Below, piece by piece: positions 1 through 5,888 of a stretch of DNA of 5,922 bases. The stretch lies in contig SPDA01000145.1 in NCBI GenBank assembly GCA_004525155.1, forward strand, positions 1-5,922, written 5' to 3'. The translations under genes and the position numbers were made by a program. The stretch is from Spirochaetales bacterium (GTDB lineage: Bacteria; Spirochaetota; Spirochaetia; SPDA01). Below the pieces are notes generated by a model. It saw only the letters and a program-made list of their open reading frames with translations. It ran no database searches and was not told where the DNA came from. Every line of letters starts with the position of its first letter. Within the stretch, counting starts at the first letter, position 1.

Positions 1-137
1 ACCGCGATGATCCGGACCGGATCGCCGACGCTGTGCTTTTCCGGGAAATACCGCAGACTTGACAGCGTATACCCCTCCGCCCTGCAGGGCTGAAGGAAGT
101 AGAGAAGCAGGCACAAAAAAGGTGACAGCCTTTTCAC
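1..137 (-). CDS. Exported protein of unknown function, N-terminal part only (runs off left edge)
   Basis: Reading the minus strand from a GTG at 137-135 gives an open frame of 45 complete codons to the window edge. It begins MKRLSPFLCLLLYFLQPC, a typical signal peptide: positive residues (KR), a hydrophobic core, then a possible signal peptidase I site after Cys-Arg-Ala (residues 18-20). A lipoprotein reading (Leu-Gln-Pro-Cys) is less likely because Pro precedes the Cys. The mature part starts EGYTLSSLRYFPEKHSVGDP, and the 'VGDPV+I' style resembles the start of extracytoplasmic beta-sandwich domains, but the family cannot be named from this much. The GTG overlaps the TGA of the upstream DUF58 gene (GTGA), and an AGGGG lies about 9 nt upstream, so the two are probably co-translated. 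DUF58 genes are commonly followed by exported or VWA/Bat-type proteins, which fits. The start and reality of the gene are fairly secure; its function is unknown. Confidence 0.68.
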   Translation of the reverse strand, partial: MKRLSPFLCLLLYFLQPCRAEGYTLSSLRYFPEKHSVGDPVRIIA

Positions 138-1006
138 CAGGCCGCGCCCCTGGACAGGAAATATTTTAGCCGGACAAAGGGATCCTCCTCCGTCCCCAGA
201 ACCAGGGTCCTGACACCGCTTGCGGACAGCTGCCGAAGCCGTTCCAGGCGGGTTTTCTCCCAGAATCCGGCGTAGGCCTGCCTGTAGGCTTCCGTTCCTC
301 CGTAACAGCGGCTCCGCGCCCCGGACTCGGGATCCGCGCATTCCAGAAGCCCATCCGCCGGAAACCTGTTTTCCTTATCATCCCAGAGCATGACCGCCGT
401 AACCTGGTGTTTCCTGCAGAGCAGTGAAAGAATGCCCGGATCGAGTGTTGTCTTGAAATCCGAAAGTATGACGCAGATTCCGCGGCGCTTTAAATGCTTG
501 AGAACCGTGGTAAGGCCCAGGTTGAGATTCGATCCCTTTCCGTTAAACGGGCAGGTGAGAATTTCGTACATCATGCTTAAGACATGCTGGCTGCCTTTCC
601 GGGGCAGGATGAATTTTTCTATGTCCGAAGAGACATGAGCTGCGCCGACCTTGTCGTTGTTGAGGCAGGCGGCATAGGCAAGCAGGGAATATACGAGTAT
701 GAGCATTCTTTTCTTTGCCGCGGAAAAAGGCCCTGAACCCAGAGAAGCGGATACGTCCGTAATAAGCATCAGGGAGAGCTCCCGTTCCTCCGCAAAAACT
801 TTTGTATGGAGGCTGTTCATCCTGGAACTGACATTCCAGTCCAGGAGCCTGAAGTCATCTCCGTCCGTGTATTCCCGGACTTCCTGGAAATCCATGCCCG
901 GCCCCCGGTAAAAAGAACGGTACAATCCGGAAAAGAGGCTATTAATCTGTTTTTTTGTGAGTATGCGGAGTTTTTTCATTTCTCCGAACAGTTCTTCCGG
1001 CTTCAT
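134..1006 (-). CDS. DUF58 domain protein with VWA-like MIDAS motif
   Basis: This is a 290-aa cytoplasmic protein with no signal peptide or membrane segment. Residues 28-78 carry the DUF58 signature: YRSFYRGPGMDFQEVREY, then GDD, then LDWNVSSR, then FAEEREL. A VWA-like metal-site motif follows, D84-V-S-A-S88 (DxSxS), with Thr166/167 and D183 (in LSDF) as candidate further ligands. Family members usually sit beside MoxR-type AAA+ ATPases and VWA proteins and are thought to act in chaperone-like or envelope-linked assemblies; the molecular role is not established. The ATG at 1006 is preferred over the longer frame from a TTG at 1054, because that TTG lies in the proposed -35 element and the extra 16 residues do not look like the family. 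A weak GGAA (1011-1014) precedes the ATG. No moxR lies directly upstream, where the divergent TPR gene sits instead. The family call is secure; the function is not. Confidence 0.9.
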   Translation of the reverse strand: MKPEELFGEMKKLRILTKKQINSLFSGLYRSFYRGPGMDFQEVREYTDGDDFRLLDWNVSSRMNSLHTKVFAEERELSLMLITDVSASLGSGPFSAAKKRMLILVYSLLAYAACLNNDKVGAAHVSSDIEKFILPRKGSQHVLSMMYEILTCPFNGKGSNLNLGLTTVLKHLKRRGICVILSDFKTTLDPGILSLLCRKHQVTAVMLWDDKENRFPADGLLECADPESGARSRCYGGTEAYRQAYAGFWEKTRLERLRQLSASGVRTLVLGTEEDPFVRLKYFLSRGAAW

Positions 1007-1025
1007 TATTTTCCGTGCCGAGCTG

Positions 1026-1054
1026 ATTGTAGCATAAGCCCCAAGGCGATGCAA
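1026..1054 (-). promoter_or_regulatory. Predicted sigma70 promoter for the DUF58 gene (extended -10)
   Basis: On the minus strand, TTGCAT (1054-1049) is followed after exactly 17 nt by TACAAT (1031-1026). TACAAT matches the -10 consensus at 5 of 6 bases and is preceded by TGC, the extended -10 TGn motif, which would make up for the poor -35 (3 of 6). Transcription would start near 1019, leaving a leader of about 13 nt before the ATG at 1006. Predicted by eye only. Confidence 0.6.
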
Positions 1055-1060
1055 ATCGTC

Positions 1061-1090
1061 TTGAAACTTCGGAGGAAAACTCCCTATACT
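1061..1090 (+). promoter_or_regulatory. Predicted sigma70 promoter for the TPR gene, close to its start codon
   Basis: TTGAAA (1061-1066) and TATACT (1085-1090) each match the consensus at 5 of 6 bases and are separated by 18 nt. The expected transcription start, near 1097-1100, is only a few bases before the ATG at 1102, so the mRNA would be leaderless or nearly so. The GGAGG at 1071-1075 looks like a ribosome binding site, but it lies 26 nt from the ATG, inside the promoter spacer and upstream of the predicted transcript. It also forms a small inverted repeat, GGAG-GAAAA-CTCC (1071-1083), which may be chance. Predicted by eye only. Confidence 0.6.
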
Positions 1091-1101
1091 GTGCCACTGA
1101 T

Positions 1102-3585
1102 ATGATACGTTTATTCCGCAGGCGGGAACCTGAACCTGCCATTGATGATATAGTTCAGGAGCGCTGGGAATCCGGGTTTTCCTTGTTTGCCAGGCAGCGG
1201 TTTGTACAGGAGAACACGGATGCCTACTCGGCCGGCGTAAGCGGCAGGGCGCTTACGCTCGCGCTTAAAAGGAAAAACCTTTTTGCCTGGGCGAACAATC
1301 CCTGGTACCGTTACAAGGACTTCGTGCTGGAAGCGGAGGCTTCTTTTCACGATACCGGGGCCCACTCCGCCCTCGGCTTTCTTCTCCGGTACATGAATGA
1401 CGAAACGTATTTTTATTTTCTTGTATCCAACAGGTTTTTATACAGGTTCGACCTGGTTTTCAACGGCAATCCTATTCCTCTTATTCCCTGGACGAAAAGC
1501 GTTGAATTCGATACCTCCAGGTTCTCTTTGAGGGTGATTGCCCACGGCGACAACTTTTCCTTCTATCTGAACAACAGCTGGCTCGGCGAAATCGACAATG
1601 ATGCGATAGACGCGGGCGGCATAACTTTTGCCGGTCAGAATTATGATGAAGCTGATTCCGCCGAGGTTTCGCTGCGGAATCTGATTATAGACTCCATACC
1701 CCTGAATGTGGAAACCCAGTACTACCGCTGGACCCAATATGCCGAAATTTCCTCGAGCCAGCGGCTGGAGCTGGCCCGGAGCCTGTACAACAGGGCCCAG
1801 TACTCCGGCGCTGTGGTGCAGATAAAGAAAGCGGCCTTTGCGGAAAAACTTCCGCCGGAGAGCTTCCTGCTCATGGGGGATTCACTTCTTCGCCTGGGGC
1901 TTTTTCAGGAAGCCCTTGGCGCCATGGATAAACTGCTGGAGATGGAACCCGGAAAAATCGAGGCAGTCACCGGAACCGTGAGCTGCCTGTACGCCTTGAA
2001 CCGCTACGGGGAGATGAAAACCTTTCTTGACGGCTATCGGGAGATGGTTTCCGGAAGTTCCGTTCTCCTCAATTTTCTGGGGAACGCCGAATTGGGTCTG
2101 GGCCGAATAACGGAAGCTTCCCGCGCGTTTGCGGAAGCGGCGGATTTGGAGGCGGATGTGCCTATTTTTCAATACAACGCCGGCAGGACCCTGTTCAAGG
2201 CGAAGGACGGATTGGCGGCCGGGTATCTCGTCAAGGCCCTTCGTCTTTTTTTCCGCCAGGAAGACTACGATGATGTCCGACAGACGCTTCTCCTGCTCGG
2301 CGAAGCCCTCAATCTGCCCGGCGTGGAAAACAGTGCGAAAATTGAAACAGAGATTGCGGAAATCCGGGGAAAACTGCTTTTCCAGGAAGGCAGATTCCTG
2401 GAGGCGGAGAAAATCTTCAGCGGGCTTGCGGAAAAGCAGTACGGGGACAGCAGTGTTTATTATCTGCTTGGACTTATCCATCAGGGCCGGGGCGAGAAGT
2501 TCGAGGCCCTGCCGTTTTTTCAGAAAGCTGCGGAGATGGAACCGGAGGCAGGTCTGTACTGGTTCCGGCTGGCCGAATGCCTTTTCCTTTCGGACCTGGA
2601 CTGCGGCCGTGAGCTGGAGCTGGCCCTGGAACGCATCCCCGCTGATCCCTGGACCCTCAATCTTGCCGGTCAGGTCCGTATGCAGGCAGGGGATTATGAC
2701 GGGGCCCTTTCCTTTCTCGAAAAGGCTTTTTCCATAAACGGGGAACCCTTTATCCGGGTTAACTATACGGAATGTCTTTACCGGAAAGGCAGAAAGGACG
2801 AAGCTTTCGCGCTTCTCGAACAGGCTGCTATCGGTCCCCTGGTCCTCAACCAGAAGGGAAACCTCCTGACCCGTGAGGGGCAGTATTTCGAGGCGCTTTC
2901 CGCCTACAGGAAAGCCCTGTCCCTGGACCTTGCCAATGCCGGTATAGACTCCGTGACCATACGCCTCAATATGGCCGACGCCTGTATAGCAGGAGACATG
3001 TACAGCGACGCAGAATCCACCCTGGTAAAACTGCTGGATGAGAGTCCCGATTCCCGGGTTTATCTGCAGCTCGGCAGGCTTGCGGAAATAAAGGGAGAAT
3101 TCAGGAGAGCGGAAACCATTTACGAGCAGGCCCTGGCAGGAGACGCCGGCAATGCCGATATCCTGCTGAATCTCGGCTGGATTGCATTGCGGCGGAATGA
3201 ATATGAAAAGGCGAAGGCTCTCGGTGCGGAAGTGCTGAGCAGGGAAGTTTCCCGGCTGCACGGAACGGATGTATCCGGAAAGGCGGAGCAGCTTCTAGAT
3301 GCGGTGAAGCAGGCCTCGGAGCTTGTTCTGCGCTGCGCAGGATGCGGAAGGGAATGGACGGTGCCGAAACATGTGGAACCTCAGCCGCCGGTGAAGCTTC
3401 ACGGGGAACCGGCAGCCGAATCGCCTGCGGGAAAATGCACCGCCTGCGGCAGTATTTTCTGCACAGCCTGCGCAAAGGAACATCTGCGGAACAGCCGGTT
3501 TATCTGCAGGGACTGCGGCGAACCGCTCAAACTTTCGGATGACCACCTCCGGTACCTGGCAACGTCGTTTTTGAAGCTTCGTTGA
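1102..3585 (+). CDS. Large TPR protein with N-terminal jelly-roll (LamG-like) domain and C-terminal zinc-binding domain
   Basis: This is an 827-aa protein with no signal peptide or membrane segment, so it is probably cytoplasmic. Residues ~20-200 look like a concanavalin/LamG-type jelly-roll: the stretch starting DFVLEAEASF, the strand-rich GFLLRYMNDETYFYFLV, then FSLRVIAHGDNFSFYLN and GGITFAGQN, as in carbohydrate-binding or DUF1080-like folds. Residues ~215-720 hold roughly ten TPR-like helix pairs, for example FLLMGDSLLRLGLFQEAL (255-272), VYYLLGLIHQGRGEKFEAL (452-470) and DILLNLGWIALRRNEYEKA (686-704). The C-terminus has four CxxC pairs (C745/748, C779/782, C787/790, C802/805) plus H794, enough for two structural zinc ions in a treble-clef or cross-brace style. 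TPRs imply a scaffold role; a partner or substrate cannot be named. The ATG at 1102 is the only plausible start, since no in-frame start precedes it closely, but it has no properly spaced Shine-Dalgarno. The gene is certain; the domain calls are by eye. Confidence 0.88.
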   Translation: MIRLFRRREPEPAIDDIVQERWESGFSLFARQRFVQENTDAYSAGVSGRALTLALKRKNLFAWANNPWYRYKDFVLEAEASFHDTGAHSALGFLLRYMNDETYFYFLVSNRFLYRFDLVFNGNPIPLIPWTKSVEFDTSRFSLRVIAHGDNFSFYLNNSWLGEIDNDAIDAGGITFAGQNYDEADSAEVSLRNLIIDSIPLNVETQYYRWTQYAEISSSQRLELARSLYNRAQYSGAVVQIKKAAFAEKLPPESFLLMGDSLLRLGLFQEALGAMDKLLEMEPGKIEAVTGTVSCLYALNRYGEMKTFLDGYREMVSGSSVLLNFLGNAELGLGRITEASRAFAEAADLEADVPIFQYNAGRTLFKAKDGLAAGYLVKALRLFFRQEDYDDVRQTLLLLGEALNLPGVENSAKIETEIAEIRGKLLFQEGRFLEAEKIFSGLAEKQYGDSSVYYLLGLIHQGRGEKFEALPFFQKAAEMEPEAGLYWFRLAECLFLSDLDCGRELELALERIPADPWTLNLAGQVRMQAGDYDGALSFLEKAFSINGEPFIRVNYTECLYRKGRKDEAFALLEQAAIGPLVLNQKGNLLTREGQYFEALSAYRKALSLDLANAGIDSVTIRLNMADACIAGDMYSDAESTLVKLLDESPDSRVYLQLGRLAEIKGEFRRAETIYEQALAGDAGNADILLNLGWIALRRNEYEKAKALGAEVLSREVSRLHGTDVSGKAEQLLDAVKQASELVLRCAGCGREWTVPKHVEPQPPVKLHGEPAAESPAGKCTACGSIFCTACAKEHLRNSRFICRDCGEPLKLSDDHLRYLATSFLKLR

Positions 3586-3610
3586 CATTACCCTCTCATG
3601 GCATGATACT
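3582..3610 (+). promoter_or_regulatory. Predicted sigma70 promoter for hflX, overlapping the TPR gene stop
   Basis: A perfect TTGACA (3582-3587) overlaps the TGA of the TPR gene (3583-3585). After 17 nt comes GATACT (3605-3610), a 4 of 6 match to the -10 consensus, abutting the ATG at 3611. The predicted transcription start is about 3617, inside the annotated start of hflX. No rho-independent terminator is visible between the two genes, so read-through from the TPR gene is also possible. Predicted by eye only. Confidence 0.55.
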
Positions 3611-4909
3611 ATGAATACGGATAGAAACGTGATTATTAAAGACAAAGCCCTGATAGTGGGCATACAGTACAAGGACGGCAGGGAAAGGGATGATGAATAC
3701 TTCGTCAGATCCCATATGGCGGAGCTGAAAAGCCTCTGCGAAACCATGGGCCTCGCAGCCTCAGCGGAGGCATTGGTCAAACTCCGCGCACCCCAGTCCC
3801 GGTATCTCATCGGCACGGGCAGGGCGGAGGAGCTGATAGCGCTTGCCGGGGAACAGGACTGTTCCCTCATCGTATTTGATGAGGACCTGTCTCCTTCCCA
3901 GCAGCGGAACTGGGAAGAGTTATCCGGTTTATGTGTAATCGACAGACAGGAAGTGATCCTGGAAATTTTCGCCTCCCGCGCCAAAACGAGGGAAGCCGTG
4001 CTGCAGGTGGCGCTGGCCCGGCTCGAATATTCCCTCCCGCGGCTGACCCGCGCCTGGACCCATCTTTCGCGGCAGCGCGGCGGCGCCAGGGGAACCAAGG
4101 GCGAAGGCGAAACCCAGCTCGAATCCGACCGGCGTATTATCGTTCGAAAAATCGCCGCGGTTAAACAGGAACTTGAGACGGTCAAGCGGTACCGGGCCGT
4201 TCAGCGCAAACAGCGGCAGACCGTTCCGGTGCCAGTCGTGTCTCTTGTGGGGTATACCAACGCCGGAAAATCGTCCCTTCTTAACTCGCTGACCGGAGCG
4301 GAAGTCCTCGTGGAGGACAAACTTTTCGCCACCCTGGATCCCACAACCAGGCGCATCAAATTCCAGTCAGGAACCGAATTTCTTCTCTCCGACACTGTCG
4401 GTTTCATACGCAAGCTCCCTCATACCCTCATCGAGTCCTTCAACTCCACTCTGGAAGAGGTTCTGAAGGCGGAATTGCTCCTGCATGTGCTGGATGCTTC
4501 GAACCCTGATTTCGCGAACCAGTATGCAACGACCAGGATGGTGCTGGAACAGATTGGGGCGGGAGAGAAACCGGCACTGACCGTTTTCAACAAGACCGAT
4601 CTTCTGCAGGACCCGCTGGACAGCCTGTTCATCCGAAAACGTTTTCCTGAAGCACTTTTCGTTTCGGCAATAAATGGACAGGGTTTGACGGAGCTGGTGG
4701 ATGCGGTAGACTCTATTCTTCTTGGCAGCCGCCGGCTTGTGCGGCTCAGCATACCGCAGGACAGGTGGGACCTGGTGGCTCTGCTGCACAGGCAGGCGCA
4801 GATACTCGAGGAAACCTGCGTTGACAGCATAATCAGTATCCAGGCGAGGCTTGCAGACAGGGAAATGCACAAATTTTACCCGTATATCGTTCAAGAGGAG
4901 CACGCATGA
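3611..4909 (+). CDS. hflX: GTPase HflX, ribosome-associated
   Basis: This is a 432-aa TRAFAC-class GTPase. In the family, HflX binds the 50S subunit and splits or rescues stalled 70S ribosomes, especially under heat or antibiotic stress. The N-terminal HflX domain (~13-195) shows the FDEDLSPSQQRNWEE signature (89-103), a helical linker, and the glycine-rich RGGARGTKGEGETQLESDRR (156-175). The G domain follows: G1 GYTNAGKS (214-221), the TLDPTTRR G2 region (241-248), G3 DTVG (261-264), G4 NKTD (327-330) and G5 SA (352-353). A typical C-terminal domain runs from ~375 to the end. Length and motifs are complete. The ATG at 3611 has no Shine-Dalgarno and abuts the predicted -10; the GTG at 3629 (residue 7), with GGATAG just upstream, is a good alternative start that would lose nothing conserved. 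The 3' end overlaps the oxygenase gene by ATGA. The product is certain; the start is not. Confidence 0.97.
   Translation: MNTDRNVIIKDKALIVGIQYKDGRERDDEYFVRSHMAELKSLCETMGLAASAEALVKLRAPQSRYLIGTGRAEELIALAGEQDCSLIVFDEDLSPSQQRNWEELSGLCVIDRQEVILEIFASRAKTREAVLQVALARLEYSLPRLTRAWTHLSRQRGGARGTKGEGETQLESDRRIIVRKIAAVKQELETVKRYRAVQRKQRQTVPVPVVSLVGYTNAGKSSLLNSLTGAEVLVEDKLFATLDPTTRRIKFQSGTEFLLSDTVGFIRKLPHTLIESFNSTLEEVLKAELLLHVLDASNPDFANQYATTRMVLEQIGAGEKPALTVFNKTDLLQDPLDSLFIRKRFPEALFVSAINGQGLTELVDAVDSILLGSRRLVRLSIPQDRWDLVALLHRQAQILEETCVDSIISIQARLADREMHKFYPYIVQEEHA
4895..4909 (+). promoter_or_regulatory. Strong Shine-Dalgarno and ATGA overlap coupling hflX to the oxygenase gene
   Basis: GAGGAG (4895-4900) lies 5 nt before the ATG at 4906. 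That ATG shares bases with the hflX stop TGA (4907-4909). The site lies inside hflX, with no room for a separate promoter between the genes, so the oxygenase is expected to be co-transcribed and translationally coupled. It contrasts with the absence of such a site before hflX and before the TPR gene. Confidence 0.8.
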
Positions 4910-5802
4910 TCCGCAACCAGTGGTATGCGGTACTGGAATCGAAGGAAGTGAAAAGGGGCGTGCTTACCGGCGCCGTGCGGCTCGGCGAAAAGCTCGTCTT
5001 CTGGAGGGACGCTGTTACGGAAGAGGTGTTCTGTATCGCCGACAAATGCGCCCACAGGGGAGCATCCCTTTCCAGGGGTAAAATTCTCAGCGGACGAGTA
5101 CAGTGCCCCTTCCACGGCCTCGAGTTCGACGGGGCCGGCAGATGCAGGCTGATACCGGCCAACGGCAGAAATATGGAAGTGCCGAAGCAGTTCCTGGTAA
5201 ACTCGTATACCGTCCGGGAAGCCCATGATTTTATCTGGATTTTCTGGGGATCCCGGACCGGCAGCCTGCCGCAGCTGCCCTGGTTTGATGATATCGACGA
5301 CACGATGCCTTATATAAGCATGAGAGATCCATGGGCGGTTCATTACTCGCGCTGTATAGAGAACCAGCTCGATGTGGTCCACCTGCCCTTCGTGCATTAC
5401 GACACCATCGGCAGGGGAGGGCAGACCCTGGTAAACGGGCCGCTTGTTGTGGAAGAAGGATCGGACTTTTTTATCTATGTGTACAATGCCCTTGATGAAG
5501 GGCATAAACCGCTCAAGCCTGAGGAGATCCCCCCGCCCGCCGGGAAACGGCAGTATCTGCATTTCAGGTTCCCTAACCTCTGGCAGAACTACATCATCGA
5601 CAGGATGCGCATTGTCATCAGTTTTGTGCCAGTGGACGAGGAGAACTCCCTCGTGTACATGCGGTATTACCAGTCGTTTATCCGCGTGCCCCTACTTAAA
5701 GGTCTTGTCAACAAACTGGGAATGTTATTCAGTATCAAAATCCTCCACCAGGACAGGCGAGTGGTGGAGACCCAGCTGCCGAGAAAACATCCTACAGGAT
5801 GA
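4906..5802 (+). CDS. Rieske [2Fe-2S] mononuclear iron oxygenase (ring-hydroxylating/VanA-PaO type), 3' end frameshifted
   Basis: As written, this is a 298-aa cytoplasmic protein. The N-terminal Rieske domain (~5-110) has C48-x-H50 (in KCAHRG) and C67-x2-H70 (in CPFHGLEFD), the complete ligand set for a [2Fe-2S] cluster; the usual Trp after HG is Leu72. The catalytic domain has ENQLDVVHLPFVH (152-164), giving the bridging D156 and iron ligands H159 and H164; D283 in HQDRRVVETQ (281-290) is the probable carboxylate ligand. The family uses O2 and electrons from a reductase to hydroxylate or demethylate substrates, as in vanillate or dicamba O-demethylases and pheophorbide oxygenase. The substrate here cannot be told, and no reductase or ferredoxin gene is in view. 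The frame stops after LPRKHPTG, while the expected tail continues in the -1 frame from 5787, giving 327 aa to 5888 if restored. Whether the gene is broken, misread or frameshifted in vivo is open. Confidence 0.88.
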   Translation: MIRNQWYAVLESKEVKRGVLTGAVRLGEKLVFWRDAVTEEVFCIADKCAHRGASLSRGKILSGRVQCPFHGLEFDGAGRCRLIPANGRNMEVPKQFLVNSYTVREAHDFIWIFWGSRTGSLPQLPWFDDIDDTMPYISMRDPWAVHYSRCIENQLDVVHLPFVHYDTIGRGGQTLVNGPLVVEEGSDFFIYVYNALDEGHKPLKPEEIPPPAGKRQYLHFRFPNLWQNYIIDRMRIVISFVPVDEENSLVYMRYYQSFIRVPLLKGLVNKLGMLFSIKILHQDRRVVETQLPRKHPTG

Positions 5803-5888
5803 ATGAGAACCTGATCCAGGGCGATCTGCCCATTATCAAATACCGGCAGCTGAGGGAAAATCTTCTTGAAGGAGTTCGTCCGGAATGA
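5787..5888 (+). pseudogene. Displaced C-terminal tail of the Rieske oxygenase (-1 frame)
   Basis: Reading from ACA at 5787 in the -1 frame relative to the oxygenase gives TSYR, then MNENLIQGDLPIIKYRQLRE and a short tail ending VRPE and TGA (5886-5888). I recall Rieske oxygenases of this class ending in a similar 'LIQGD-P-I--YR' helix, so this looks like the missing end of the upstream protein rather than a separate gene. The shift falls at the AAAA run 5784-5787: one extra A, or a -1 slip there, joins PRK directly to TSYR. An ATG at 5799 overlapping the premature TGA (5800-5802) could in principle start a 29-codon ORF, but no good Shine-Dalgarno precedes it. Confidence 0.75.
5868..5887 (+). 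promoter_or_regulatory. Shine-Dalgarno and ATGA overlap for the right-edge gene
   Basis: GAAGGAG (5868-5874) lies 10 nt before the ATG at 5885, which overlaps the TGA (5886-5888) of the restored oxygenase frame. The ATGA layout is the same as at the hflX/oxygenase junction. The sequence GAAT is repeated three times here (5883-5894), giving further ATGs at 5889 and 5893. The one at 5893 stops after two codons (ATG CAC TGA), and the one at 5889 stays open but is further from the Shine-Dalgarno. Confidence 0.5.

Noticed and set aside
1007..1054. A longer DUF58 start at TTG 1054
   Set aside because: The added residues fall within the predicted promoter and do not match the family's N-terminus; the ATG at 1006 is better placed.
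1091..1105. A four-codon upstream ORF (GTG CCA CTG ATA TGA) overlapping the TPR gene start
   Set aside because: The GTG lies upstream of the predicted transcription start and is 15 nt from the GGAGG, so it is probably not translated.
2129..2737. A 202-codon plus-strand frame inside the TPR gene
   Set aside because: It is rich in Arg, Ser and Trp with no domain, and it overlaps the coherent TPR frame completely.
1882..3261. A 459-codon open frame on the minus strand
   Set aside because: It lies wholly inside the TPR gene, which has clear TPR and CxxC motifs. Its translation shows no recognisable domain and is a shadow caused by GC-rich codon use.
3586..3610. A terminator between the TPR gene and hflX
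   Set aside because: There are only 25 bases, with no GC-rich hairpin followed by a T run.
4891..5562. A 223-codon minus-strand frame opposite the oxygenase
   Set aside because: It is antisense to intact Rieske and iron-binding motifs, and its own translation has no recognisable features.
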